Positions 24,822 to 38,732 of a stretch of DNA of 64,000 bases are shown piece by piece. The position numbers and the translations under genes are program-made. Source of the stretch: Linepithema humile (taxonomy: Eukaryota; Arthropoda; Insecta; Hymenoptera; Formicidae); assembly GCF_040581485.1 (NCBI RefSeq), contig NC_090132.1, positions 27,415,911 to 27,479,910 on the forward strand. Reading direction: 5' to 3'. The notes below the pieces were generated by a model. That model ran no database searches, was not told the DNA's origin, and was given only the letters and a program-made list of their open reading frames with translations. Every line of letters begins with the position of its first letter. Within the stretch, counting starts at the first letter, position 1.

Positions 24822-27800
24822 AAATGTTGGCGAGTAATAAAACGAAAAGTGCGGTGGATTTTTCCGGCAAGCGGATTTCCACGTGCAGAGATTTTAATCG
24901 AAAGTTAGCTTATAGTTTCACAAAGCACCCCGCGCTTCACGTTCCGCTCGACTTCAAGGGAACTTGGCGAAGAGCAAAAGTTTCCAGGCTTATGGCTTTT
25001 CCATCAGAAACTTGCACTACGAGATACGCATATGTTCAGTATTTTACGCAGGATACTTTTGTACTTCCTGATCCTCGTAAAACTGGGTTTTCTCCCAAAC
25101 ATTGTCATAATCTTTAACCCTCGAAAAGCATCGTTACGCTTTGTTTGTAGAAACGATTTCCGTAATTTTATTGCAGAAAAAAATTATCACACAAGATCGA
25201 TTAAAAGCGCCCAAATTTTTCATCGTCCCTTTAATAGAGAATCGTTTCCATCGGATCCAAATTCTCTGGAACAGCGCTTTCTTGCGAAAGCGTTCTACTT
25301 TTCGCTAGATCTGCGATCGTTCACTTTACATTCGCAATCATCGATGTTCTCGTAATCTTTACGGGACAGCTCATACGTTTATTCTTCATGAGTATCTTTT
25401 TGGTCATTGCATCCGAAAGTCTTTCTCCGTCTCCGGAATTTATGTTGACGTCGCGGTGTGCGCAGCGTATCTGACTTTGCGCTTTCCGTACGCAAAAAAA
25501 AAAAGATAGTAAAACGTAACGGGTCGGGTATGAAAATTTTATTCGCGCTGTCTCTATTGCGCGACCTCCGGTACTATTTTGTTCCTCTATCTGCGCCCTA
25601 CCTGCGCCGCGCCATTTTTCACGGGGAAAACTCCATTACGGCGTAATAGCTCGCGATGAATCACCTCCTCCCTCTCTCTTAAAAGCGCCAACGTCGCCAA
25701 CTCGGCGTCCGAGCTGTAAGAGACACCGGAAGTAAGAGGATAACACTGAGAATGCAAGAAGAAACGAAACTCCCGCTTCTTCTGTTCTCACGTTTTAACG
25801 AATTAACGACAAAGCAGCGTGTCCTAATTCGTACATTAGTTCCCACATTTTATTAAAACTCAGTTATGATTTTAAAATTACTTTGCGACTTGTGATTTTC
25901 ACGGAATTAAAGAGAATGGAACCTTAATAAATACTATGAAACCTAATTTCTCTGTAGAGCTCGCGAGATATTTATAATTTTTGTTCTGTTTAACATTTTA
26001 TAAGAAACACAGTCGCTGTGCTTCCTGCTGTTCAGTAAATGAAGAAACATTACAGTTTTCAAAAATGCAGTTGCAAGATCGCTTTAATGAGAGGTACAAA
26101 TTTTCAAAGAAAGTGTCCTCTTTTGAAAAGATGTCTCTTAGAAATTTAAAGACCGTGATTATTATGTACGCTGCAATTCACACGAAAGCGGTTAATATAC
26201 CGGGTGTTGCAGAAATAAATTGTAAATTCTCGTGCACGCGGTTGCCCTTTGCCTATTTTGCGGATTGCAATACAGTCACGATCTTACGTTTACATCAGCG
26301 ATTCAAATATCGTTGCGTCCTTACGTGACGTCTTCGTTAATGCTTTATGTTCTTCGACGTTTCTTACAGTTCGCGCGCTATATTTCGCATTACATAAATT
26401 ACGTTGCACGATGTAACACACATGGTACAATCGTTAATCCATCACTCACGCGTACAGCGCTGCTTGTCAATTCGACATAATTTTCTAATGACGCTCGCAT
26501 CTGCATAACAATTTCCTGTACTAAGGAAATTAAGTTATATGAAGTTTGGGAAGGCGAAATCAAGTTGCTCGTAAGAACAAATATTTGAAGAGTTTACGCA
26601 AATAAATCTATCGGAAGCACATTTTAAGCGAATGAAGATCACAGTTACAAGCTAGCAATTAATCTCCATTTGATCCTCAAAGTTGTAGCTAATCTATCAA
26701 CGTATAAAATTCTGATTCTGTTTCTGACAAAAGTTATTTTATTCGCAGATGTTTGGCTTCATTGTTCTTTATTATTGCTATTTTTATGTAATTATTCATG
26801 AATTTATCTTTTATAAATTTTACATAATTATAAGTTTCGCTGTAATTTATTAAATTGTTAAATATTTAAGAATTTGTCTTGTTTAGCTTTATTTGGCTTA
26901 TTTAGCTTCATTGCTGGCGCAACAATACGGCAGAGTTTTTGTGCTTCTGTTTTATCGGAAATTTCTCACAGAACGAACAAAAGTGAAATATCCTTTAGTC
27001 AGTACGTACCGAGTAATATAGAAAAGTCTATCGTATTCTTTTCGTCTCACCCTTGAAAATCTCGTTGGTCTTGTCTCTTAGCACACGCGAGAAACTTTGC
27101 GAGTGCTCTTACCCGAAGCTTTTTTTTTTTACCGCTCTCATATCAAGCGTTTTTTCTCTTCGTCACCGTATTGCTCGGAATTGCGCAGGAGAGACGCTGC
27201 AGTCTCTTTACAAGCTTGATGAGGATACCTTCTTTGAAGAGTTATAAAAAAATATGAGATAAAAGATACAGAAAAATAAACGTTTAAAGGATACGGTATT
27301 ACACCACTACATAATGAAAACGCGGCGATGCAGTATCATCACACTTTTGGGATAATATGGCCAAATATTAATCAACGTTTGCTGGTGTTAACCAAAATTT
27401 GACATTTAATTTATTCTCATTAAAAGTATTTAATATTCATAATCGCATTTAATTTCATAACTGCATTTATTTGCGCATAATTATTATTCCCTCGCGTTGC
27501 GCATATTTGCGATCATATCCTTTTCGATTATAACGCTTGATCCAATTTATCCGAATTTTTATCATGATCCGCGAACAAATTATAGACGGGAGGGTTATAT
27601 TAGCATACTTTAAACGGTTTGAAGATCGCAAGTGTTCAATCGATTTGCAAACTTTTCCTTCCAAATGGAACATTAGGTCGTAATCGAATTTGGCACGCAA
27701 TCAGGATATTCACCTTGGAGCATCATTTTCGTTATCGAGCGCGTGTCCGGCATTCCTTGATGGCGAAAGCGAATCGAACGAAGGCCGGTCCGTGAAGCGA

Positions 27801-29190
27801 GCAATATGCCGGGATCGACGCCTCAATTCCGCGAGTCCTTTTAACGGGTACTCGTCTGAAAACACCAAGCCGTAGAATCCAGTTTGCCGGACCATCGCGC
27901 AATGTCTATGCCGTCTGAAGATTGCCGGGAGAAAAGCGCCTCAAGCAGTCCATTTGGATTGGAGTATTTGTGCAGAGTGCAGCGAAAAGAGCCACCGTGA
28001 GTTTTTCTTCCGCTCTTTCACGTTCCCTCTCGACACGCTACATCGACACGAAAAGACAAAAAAAAAGAAAAAAAAGGAGAGAAAAGAAAATGTAAATGTA
28101 CCGCGAAAGAGAGGAGTCCAGAAAGGATTCGAAATATTACCGGCTTTGTTGCCCGCGAGAAATGTCGCTTATATTTTCCCGTCGCCCAAATTCGATAAAT
28201 TCCTGCTTGATCATCTCGAAGATTTTTAGACAGCAGCTTCTTCAGATTCTTCAGAGCTGAAAATTGAATTCTTCTCGTCGATTCGCTCGCGATGGCAATC
28301 GGTTCTTTTTCCCGCGTTGCGCTTCTCCTAGGCTCGACGTATTTCCCTCAATCTCGCCTCGTCTATCCTCCTTCCTGTTTTTCTCTTTACCGGCTCACGC
28401 CGAGGCGTATCGCAAGGCAACTTGCCAAGGCGCCTAATCCAAAAAAATTCTTAGAAAATCTCGCCCGATTTTAGATTACGTTGCTTCACGCGGAACGCCT
28501 GTAATTCCCGTAAGGAATACTCTGCGATTTCTTGAACAGTTTCCAATTACGTGCATTCAATTGGTCGATATCTCAAAGTCCTCCGTCCTCTGAGATCTCG
28601 AGTCTTGATATACAATCCTGAAAGTCGTAAACTTTGTTCAAATTACCATTCTGTTACTAATATTACAATCCAAACGTATCTACCGTTCAAACGTGATAGT
28701 TTGATTTTCGATAATTATTTTTCATCTAGTACTCGATTTTCATATCGCGCAAATAAATTCTACGCCGAATGGCCACTTTAATATCAAATCCAGGATATAA
28801 ATATTAAAGTACATAAAATTCGAACTCTGCTTATAATAATGTCAATAATTTTTACTCGTTGCATTCTGCGTTTATAACAGTATTTACGAATGAAAAATAA
28901 AAGGAAACTAATAATCAAACTATTTTTCTTTAATGAAGGCAATATTGTGCTTTTATTTAGTATACTATGTTATTTGCGATTGATCAATGGAAATTTCTGA
29001 GCACGTTTAAACTAAAACGACAGCTCTCTAAGTGATCGGTAATACGTCAATTATGCAAATAATCGCGCCGAGTCCACGTTCCGTGATCTGCGAAATTATT
29101 AAACGACACGTAAAGGATTTCCTTTAGCACGCCCTAAGGCTGCCGCAGAACTGGTCGCGACGGGAATATTTTTTTTTTAAAGTCGGCGAT
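24821..29190. other. Intronic sequence, no gene seen
   Basis: Alternates A+T-rich sequence with CG-richer patches at 25450-25720, 27690-27960 and 28260-28440. The open frame that begins upstream of T30 and runs to 25117 starts inside simple sequence and shows no domain. Two T/A homopolymers (27120-27130, 28060-28076) are simple sequence. Confidence 0.6.
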
Positions 29191-29480
29191 CGAATCGGGA
29201 ACGGCTCCTTCCCTATTCGCCGTCTAAGCATATCGGGCTACCTCGCAATACAATCGAGGTGACCGCTGCGTGCGCTTCGATTACGTCAAAGTGAAACCGC
29301 CGGTTCGCCTGTTGTATAATATAATATAATCAGCGAATTTAACCGTAGGCGAACTCGCGCGTGCAAAGCGACAGGAAGTTGCGCGCTCGCGCTCGCGCGC
29401 ACGCATACTGATGCGGCGCACGTGCGCTCGTATGCGGCTTTCACTATCCTTGGCCATTGTTGAAACGTGTATTAGTGTGA
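29190..29480. promoter_or_regulatory. CpG-rich island with Z-DNA-prone GCGCGCTCGCGCTCGCGCGC tract
   Basis: A compact CG-rich island whose centre (29381-29404) is a nearly pure alternating purine-pyrimidine tract of GCGCGC and GCTCGC units. A minus-strand open frame of 74 codons crosses it and its Arg/Ala content reflects the repeat. It is a candidate intronic regulatory element by composition only. Confidence 0.3.
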
Positions 29481-31117
29481 CGCTGGCATAACCGGCCGTG
29501 AACATTGAACCTTGAATACGAATTTAGAGTATTGTGCTTGTCAAAAGCGCGCCTGCCGAAACCTCGCGCTGCTGGATGCTGGATGTGGCCGGGTCGTCGA
29601 TCACATATTACCCGACTTAGTCGCGAAGGTCGTATCGCTGTTATTCAATTGATCCTCTCGAGATGTCAACGCTCCGATAACAGCGCTCAAGTCTGTTTTC
29701 TCGGTGACAAGGTTCGTCGAGATGAGATTCGTTGAGCCTCAACGGAAGGCTGGAGAATATAAATGATAGAGAAAACTCTTATCTAGTATTTTTCTAATAA
29801 ATTCTGTCCGATTAAGTTCAGAATTGCGAGAAAATATATAATCTTTATATAATATCGGTATAAAATATACAAGCCTTGATTTGTTGGAACGATTTACTTT
29901 CAAAGCTGTTGGAAAATTTTCTCTTTATTGCGATTCATTTCAATTACTTACGAAATAAACGGAAGATCCGGTTAGAAACATCATTTACAGTTCGCCATGG
30001 TTGCGCGCGGCTCACGTTGGCTCCGCCTTGTGTTTTATTAACCTAAGCCAGAAACGTAATTAACACGAAAGCACCCAAAACTATGTCGCAGTCTCCGCAT
30101 GACACGAGTATCCTAAAGCGCCAGACGAGAATATTTCCTTAATTAGTTCAGCTACATTTCCATATTTGCACGACAAGCTTGCATTACAAGTCAGGCGCAC
30201 TTTCCTCTACAAAATACTTGTCAGCTTTATAAGTTTACAGTATCAGAAGATTCGATCAATTTTTTAAATACGATTTACGTTGCGCATGTTTTTACGTTAA
30301 TAATTTATCAATGCTATAAATTTTCCGCTTCAAGATTTCTACAATATTACAAATTAATATGCAAAATTGCACAGGATATGGATGTAATCTATCAATAATA
30401 CACGCCTCCTCGTTAAAGAAAATACAAGCGACGCTAATCTTGCACGACGATCGTGATTGATCTAACTTCTCGCATTTAACAAATCGTACCTATTACAGTA
30501 TTGGGTCATTCAGTTTATTTGTATCTCGGTGACACGCACTCGGTACACATTTGTGTTTAGTTCAACAAGAAAACATCCATGTAGAATATTAATTGTAACC
30601 TTCTTTGCCGCGACATAAATTGCATGTAATTATGCGTGCCTGTCAATGTCAAATCATTGGAAAATGCGGTTAATGATTCATCCTCGTAAGAATTCGAGAT
30701 AGCTGTAGTGTCCGTTTTAGCAATATTTTTACTAGTATTGATATCGCTTTGATCGAAGTTGGAATATTTATTTTTAAAACCTAATTAGTTTTTTTAATTG
30801 AAAGTAAAGAATCTCGAAATAATTTAGCAATAGATGTTTCTTGATTGTGCTTATAAAAATTATGTCAATAATTCAATCATTAATAGCGACACTCGCAAAC
30901 TTTTATTTAAATTAATATTTTGCACTTGTTACTGTAATTAATACTCTTGATAAATGTGACTCTTCACTATTCAGATTTATTTGACATTATTTAAATTAAC
31001 GTCATACCGTTATAAACTTTAATATACATACATAGACTTGTCAAACCTATAAGATATAATAACAGACATATTTGTGACAGATAGAATTTTTGTTTAGTTT
31101 TTGCAGGTAGCTGCACG
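29481..31117. other. Intronic sequence, no gene seen
   Basis: CG-rich at 29480-29720, then mostly A+T-rich. Only short open frames occur. A T-rich acceptor-like TTTTTGCAG ends at 31106, but no donor or frame follows that would define an exon. Confidence 0.55.
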
Positions 31118-31178
31118 CTCCACGTGAAATATTATTATGCATAACTACATTTTCCACATGAAATATTGTTTTGCATAA
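31118..31178. repeat. Two 27-bp imperfect direct repeats, 34-bp period
   Basis: CTCCACGTGAAATATTATTATGCATAA at 31118-31144 is repeated with five or six changes at 31152-31178. The first copy contains the palindromic E-box CACGTG, the second CACATG. Both end TGCATAA. Paired sites of this kind can be a bHLH-responsive element, but no function is shown. Confidence 0.65.
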
Positions 31179-34100
31179 ATATGATATTTGTCCTTTTCTT
31201 GTGCATTTGACATTTAATATAATCTGTTATTCTCATCTGTTTTTTGCATTAATACGGTTCTTATATTTAACGCTAAATACGTGACGGGAATGTGAGCTGT
31301 CACTATTTTCTCGGTATTTTAGATTTAGAATTACATTCACGTCACGTGGCGACTGAATCTGTGAAGTTTCCGTATGTCTCGTCAGACTTTATTTGCTTAG
31401 CCGGAAGTTCGTTCTCTTTTTTTTCTCTCTCCCTCTCCCTCTTGTGCCATATGTGTAAAACTTTTTCCGTCGGCGCTACTCCCCCGCGACGCTCATAGGT
31501 AATCTTTATCGCGCCGACAGTTCTTCTCGTCAAATTGGCTGCTTTTACGCAATGATACGTCAGCGACCTGTGTTTATTTATGTGCCAAATGCAGCAGCAA
31601 GCCTGTCGTCGCTTTGTAACTATACACATGGCTACTCTCGAACCTCGCCGAATCGATATCGCGTAGCCTAGTTTCGCGACGGTGCAGAGGAGGCTTTAGA
31701 AACGCGATTCTACGGTTTCCAAGCCAACCATCTCCACGAGCGAACTTTCATTGCAATTCGTATAGCCATTATGATTCATGGTATCTATCCACTGCTACCG
31801 TCGTTGTAACGCTATGAGATATAACAAGGCGCGCTCCCACTGAAAGGAGAGCTCTTCGGCTATTACTTTTCTTCAATGAAAAGCACGCGTTAAAAGAACG
31901 ATACTTTATTACGTATGTATTTCTTATGTAACGCGTATCGGAAACATAATGTTTCGCAGTATGTAAAACTGGCTCACGTTTACTTGCATCAACGGCGCGT
32001 TTGATAAAAATACTTTTAATGTCGCAGGATACGGCGAAAATAACAAGGGTTAATAAAACTTTACGTAACAAATAAATTATATTTTATTAGACGTACAAAG
32101 ATTTAAATGCACGTGTGCTTCGGCAAAAAGTCTGTTGAAAAGGCTTCCGGTGTGACCAACAATAAGACTGATTTTTAACCGAATCAGCGAAATCTTTCGC
32201 GCAGGAAGAGCTATCGTGTTAGCGAAATAAACTGCGTCCTGCCAGCAGCATCCCGCGAGCTTCAGAAGTTTGCGGCAAAAGTGTTCGCGCCAGACGGCGC
32301 TTTCTTACGAGGTAAACTCGGTGCACAATTGCTGCATTGATCAAATCGACATCGAACACGCGCGCTATAAAAAGTATTTAATAGAAACGACCGTGTAACT
32401 ATTCGACCATTCAATTTCATGAAAAAAGTAGAATTCTGACGCTGAAAAGTTTACCGCAAAAAAAGCGTATAGAAAATAGGAAATAAATTATCTAATTATA
32501 TTACTAATTACATTCTTCTTTATTTTTCAGTTTTTTTATTTTCAAAGAATTTTTTCGAATTTATTATTGTTTAAAATATCTGTTTTTGCATGTATATTTT
32601 CCGTATTTTAATTATTTTTTCTTATTTATAAATATGAAACATATTCATTTAATTTTAATCCATTTATAATTTTTTCTATATTTTTTATTATATACTCATA
32701 AATTTCTTTTTCTTCAATCATTAATCTTACGCGCTACTTTTTTTCGAATTAAATTTTTCAATCTATTACTGGCGTTCTCCGCTATCGTATACACTCCGAT
32801 TTGTTTTACTCGTAAAATGAACGGCGGTGGTTTCGCGGTGACACGGCTGGCGCTATCCATTAATTACGTATGCCCGTATTTGGCTTCAGCTATTAAATAC
32901 CCCGGTAAGTTTATAATACTACGGGTTTACTTTTATAAACAGACTATTTTATGTAATAATACCGCGATGAGATACGCATATTCTTATACATATATATATA
33001 AAGCTCCCTAGTAATATATTTATATCACATATCTCACTGACTGACATTAAATTTTATTTATTTGCTGCAAAAATTGTATTTGTCATGAGCTAAAAATCAA
33101 ATAAACATTAAACGTGCGAATGCGCATCTTCCGCTGTTGCTTATCAAAGCAGCAGTACATCATTGCGGCATTTCGCGGCGTATAAATCAATATATTATCA
33201 CGGTTGTGCTCCAAGATAAATTCCTACAAATAGAAGATTATATTTAGTGCTAAAGGTATATTTGTGAAAAGAATTTATAGAGTATCCCGATAATTTTACT
33301 TTTTTATTCCATAAAATTAAGCGAAAATAGCTAACCAGATACGTTTAACGCGAAATGCGCGATGAGAATATATACGGAGAAAGATCAACGATTGTTTGCC
33401 ATGACACGAACGACGATAGTCGAAAACGTGTCCACGCTTTTGTTAAAACACTTCGGTCGGCTGCGTGTAAGCTACGATGGAATAACTTTGCTGTATTCCA
33501 TACGAATTTGTTCGTACGGACAAAACGAATTTTCGGTGTCGAGTAGCTTTCAGTATCGACTTTCTCATACGATGAAAAGTGGCACGATTAAAAATAGCAA
33601 TTCCGAATATCAGCTTGCAAAATTTGTAAAAAGAGTGAATTGATCGACCGATATGAATTATCCCTTTCAGCGTCGCTATGAGTATTCTAACAATAGAAAT
33701 CAATTGTTCGTAGTGTTAAACTGGACGCGTGGAAAATAGTTTGCATTTATGGGGCAAGATGGTCGTAGTGTAATGCGAATTTTGAATTGTTTTGGGCGCA
33801 TAGTATATGGATCTATTCACATTACCGGCCACCGTTATGTAAATCACTTTGGCTCACGGCAATATAACGTTCGCCGATTCCACTAAGCGTCCCGATGAAT
33901 TTCAAACATTACAGAAAACGGGCTTTCTCAGGGAAGCCATTGTGCGACTGTCGCGGCGGAGATAACGCAAATGTCTTGGCAGCGACTTAAAGTCACCCGT
34001 CTCTTTTGGCGCGAGCGGTTTTATACGTGAGAAACGCGCACACATCCTCTCTCGGCAGCTCCTCAAGGTCGGATTGCATATAATAAGGCAGGTGAATGTA

Positions 34101-37100
34101 GATTTGTGCAATCGCTCTGTCATGTGTCGCATCTGCGGTTGCAATGCGCCGCGACGGACATTTAGTTCCGAGGGAGAAAGCGTACGTGTCGCTGAAATCT
34201 TCTGTATTTGTTCGGCTCTTTGCGAATAATGCAACATGAAAATAAGCACCGCGTGTCGCAACTTTTGTGTCCCTCTTATTATTCAAATTAAGCAATCGCG
34301 GATTAATTTCGCCATCGCCTGTTAAGTTTATCTTAATTGATTGTATGTTTCTTTTCAAAATTTTTCTACTGCAAGTAGAAGAATATTGATTGAGTTACAT
34401 TATTAAAGATAATTAATTATATCCGAAAAATCAATCGTAAAAAATCGTAAAAAATAACTCGGAATATAAATATTTATAAATTCGAAAGGACATTTTTTTA
34501 TTAATGGTATGCGTGTCACACACGTTCGGTATAAAAGTAGGAAATTTAAGAATAGAACCAGAATGTCCATTATCGTTCGTCGATTTTGCATCCGCATTTG
34601 TGCAATATTTCAACAGCATCGGTTACAAATTTTTTTGTTATTCTCGACAATTATACATTGAATTATTTTATTCTGCCAGAGCGTACGGTGTTATCTTTCA
34701 ATTTTGCCATGCACACGTAGAAATATTAATTAAACAGATTTGTTTACAAAGCGGACATTGCCATCAAATTCGGCTGATGGTAGCCACATTATTACATTCG
34801 AGTTCAACGAATACTCATAGGTGGATATTATATGTATATAAAAAAATCATATTGACGCATACGTGTTCCGAATGGTTTATATCTGCAATCACAATTTGAT
34901 GGAAATACTATTTACAGTTTTATGTTTTCATATTTGCATCTCTCTTGTCAGATAAGAGATAAAAATAGCTTTGCAAATAATAAAAGAATTGAAGTTATCT
35001 TTAATTTGCATTCTTGTATTAATTAAAAGTTCGTAAAATTAGTTTATTAAACAGAAGTTTATAAAAGAGAAGCATGTTTAAGAAAGAGATTTTCAGGTTG
35101 GATATTTATGTAGAAACTCAAGCTTCTTCTATAGCATAGTGAATATTACTAAAAAATTTAATAGAAATATTTGCAGATGTAATTCTTTAAATAAACAATA
35201 GAAGACTCACTTTTGTGAGTGTGCAGTTTTCCATCGCGACAATCGTTTTATTTTGGACAGTTTCCAAAGGTTTTCGCTTTAGCGTTAGAGTAGCGTTACA
35301 CAGAAAGCTTTCAAAAGTGCTCAATAATTCACAATATCGATATCTCTCTTGATGTATTCGAGCGAATGTGAATATCTGGAGCAAGATATCGAACACAAAT
35401 ATTCCGATATGCCTTTTTCGATATCTGCATTCCAATAGCCCAGTCACGAAGGTGAGAATCCGCGCAGACAAGAGAGACGAGCGTTATCGCCGCGATAACG
35501 CTATCCTCGCGATAATTATGCAATTTCTGTTGGAAGTTTCGAGTTGAAACTACGAAGTCGCCGCGAGGAATCGAAATAAGTTCCTTATATTGTTCCGACG
35601 AGCTGCCCGACCGGGATCTCCACCCCCGCGTTCTATCGTGTTTATGTTGTGGTGTCTGCCTTGTCTCTCGCTAAGTTTTCAACCTCACCTTCGGAAAACG
35701 AACTCTAATCGGATTCTCTCGCCATCTGATCAATAAAGAAAAATAATCTCAGGAAGACATGTCAGATTACTGTTGTATCTTCATAAAAGTAAAATCGAAG
35801 GAGCAAGAATAGTTCTGTCTACTTTTAAACTACAAATTTTATATTTATTCCAACAATCTATATCAACATAAATTTGAAAAAAAATTAGATAATTACGACT
35901 GCGACTCAATCTCTCGTTGTATCTAAATTTATCATTTATATCGTTCGTTTAAACTTTTTTATCTTTTAGCCGATAACTCTAATAATGAATTGCGGGACAA
36001 GAGGGAAGAGCGAGGGCAAAAAGAAGGATGCCGTTCACCGTTCCGGAACCTACTAACGTTCTCCACTTTATCCTTTACTTTAATACCGTGTCTGTGCAAG
36101 TACGACGGCGTAACGTTTCATTTGCATACGAAGCACTTTCCAGCGATGAAAAGGAAAAAAAAGGGGAAGCAGAAATATAAAGTTGCTGGGTGCAAAAGAG
36201 TCCCCGACGTCCGCCGGTTATATCCTGGGTAGCTCTGGACCCAGCTCGAGGCGGCGATGTGTTTCGCGTCGTATATCGAACACTTTCGTGCAATTAAAGC
36301 AGTTACGTAACGCACGGTCGCTCGTTTAGTATACTCGGATTTCTGTCCGTAAACAGCGCGACGTATGAATATGCACATGCAGCCGTATAAATGATATCGT
36401 CGCGATATTCGCTCTACCTTCGGGATTTTATGCATTCATTCCGGTCGATCTTTTCGACCTAAGGCTGGTAACTCTGATATGCAGTTTGTTTAAAATATAA
36501 ATGATAAAATTGTTGAGAATTAATCAAATATAATTTGTAAGTACGTGAATTATATTTTATCAATGTTCAGCAACATATATGCATAATCCTTAAACAATTA
36601 TTTAATTTATTTATTTAAACATATATGTTTTAATAAATTGAAATATAATTTAAACAGGCTTTATTAAATTGTTAAAATATTTAACAAAAATAATTTACTA
36701 CTTATTTGATTAATTATTTAATGCAAACAAGGTAGCTCATTTTACCGAGCGTTTCACCCAAGAGACCAATAGGAGAGGAGTTCGCGAAAAGTTATGGCGG
36801 TTTAAACGTGCCAACTCAAACTTTTCTAATCTCCTCCGATGTCTTCGCCAAAACTGCGGAGGGAGCAGAATTTGATGCCACTCGAGCGCGTCCATCCGCG
36901 GAGCGAAAGGTGCATCGCTCATAAACAGCGTTCCATAAATATTCACGCCGCGCTCATGGACATCTCGTAGCTCTAGCAAAAGTTCGCGCTTGCAACCTGC
37001 TGCTCCTTTTCGCGGTATAACAAAGCTTTCCCCCTCGGACAGTATGCAAATAGTTATGGACCTAGATTAAGTTAGTTTGTCGATATCTGCGGCGGAAAAG

Positions 37101-38710
37101 TTACGCGTGCCGTTAGATTAGCTCATCACCATATTCGCCTCGAGCGATGAATTATTTGCTAATATTTGTGGGAGGAAATGTCGCATCTGTGATTAAAATA
37201 TTGCTATAATAATGTAATAATACTAAATTAATATAATAAATATTATAATGAACGAAAAGCTGCTCCGTTGTCGGCCGTTTTTGTTATGTGTCAAAAATAA
37301 TTATTCACGACTTGATGAATCGTTCGCGATGCGACGCAGTGCGATTAAAATTTAATAAATTAAAATATTTAAACGTTTGTTCATGCATAAAATATAATAT
37401 TACATAATTATATTTTACTTTTTAATTGTTGTTTTACGTTTCAGAAATATGATAGACTTTATAATAACGTGAAAGTTAAAATGTGAAAAATACTCATGTA
37501 AAACATGGTGGCGCTAAAGATTTTAACATTTCGCTCTTATGAGTTGTCGATACTGTTAACGCGATACACGAATTTATGGTCATTTTGCGTTTAATTTCTG
37601 CATTGCATTATGCAAGCCCGCTATTAACGATGGCGCGTGACTCAAACTCGCCACTTTGTGCCATCCATGCCGACTATGAAATTCGGTAATGTGCCACACG
37701 GAGCGATAATTTTTGCGCATTATGCTCAGCGTAACGGCGCGTTTTAGTATTCCCGGGCGATGTGGTATCACAGAATTCTCCATACGCACCTATATATGTG
37801 TATTTATGTTTTCGTCCAATATAGAACCTTCGTGTTTATCCACGGCTCCGATATATCGAAGTACAGTTAGATGAATAACACGATAAATACTTTTGATATC
37901 GGACTTATTTGATATTGCACACGCTGTTCGAACTACGTTAATATTGGGAAAACATTGCAGCTTATTTTTTTATTTTGATAAACTTGGCGCGTGTCTTCTA
38001 GCGTAAATTTTATTTATTAAAACTTGTTTTGCTAATATCTATCATTTTATCGCTTAACAACGACTGTTTTTCACACAAAACCTTGAGATCTGCTTACATT
38101 CAAAGATTCATTGCGCAAGTGAGAGATTGATATATCAATTAGAGATAGACATACTACTATCTGAGTTTTTTTTTTTTCAAAGAAAATTGTAATTATCGAT
38201 TTTTCCAGAAAATAATTTCAAGCTATTACGTATATGCCTGTAAGCGTTTCTAAGACTGACTTCTCGCACTTGAACGCAGAAGCACAGCTTCTTGCACAAT
38301 TGTTATCGATAAGACTTCAATTCAGCCCGACACAACCGCGTTTCCACCAAGCCGTTTCTGCTATTCGCCTTCATCCCGCATAAGCGTCACTTGCGTTTCG
38401 CGCCCATGCGGTTTCACATGTAATTTCCTATGTCGATTAATTATTGACCCCGACGATGCCAATTGGCGCGATTATGTCACCGCAATTACGGGGCCCGTTC
38501 GTGATTGTAACGTTTGACACGCCGAGTCATTAATTAATTGTGTAATTCTAAAATTGCGTGCGCGCGTTCTCGTCGGTATTTTGTATGCAATTGTATTTGC
38601 TTGCGACGTGTGTCATTCGTTCGAACCGAAGAAGAGAGACAGACACAGATTTGTTGTAATTAATTGACGGGACGAAGAAAACGCGTACACACGTGCGTGC
38701 CATGAGTGCG
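31179..38710. other. Intronic sequence, no supported gene
   Basis: Mixed composition, very A+T-rich at 32480-32760, 34330-34500 and 36480-36730, and CG-rich at 31480-31720, 33860-34240 and 36000-36430. The largest open frames (119, 121 and 131 codons near 33902-34899) carry no motif and two overlap each other. One ATG with a strong donor at 32817-32904 is discussed as a finding. Confidence 0.55.
35480..35502. repeat. Perfect 10-bp hairpin palindrome, 3-nt loop
   Basis: AGCGTTATCG at 35480-35489 pairs exactly with CGATAACGCT at 35493-35502 across a CCG loop. It contains GATAA on each arm, so it presents two inverted GATA-factor cores. Short palindromes like this arise by chance in long sequences. 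Confidence 0.75.
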
Positions 38711-38715
38711 ACGGC

Positions 38716-38732
38716 GGGGGAGGGGGGGGGGG
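38716..38732. repeat. G-rich tract (G5-A-G11)
   Basis: A G5-A-G11 run, followed by further GGAGGGGAAGGG, between CG-rich flanks. It has the composition needed for a G-quadruplex on the plus strand. Arg/Pro-rich minus-strand open frames around it are a product of the tract. Confidence 0.9.

Noticed and set aside
34504..34899. Plus-strand 131-codon open frame
   Set aside because: About the length expected once by chance in a window of this size; no domain, and no upstream acceptor or promoter signals.
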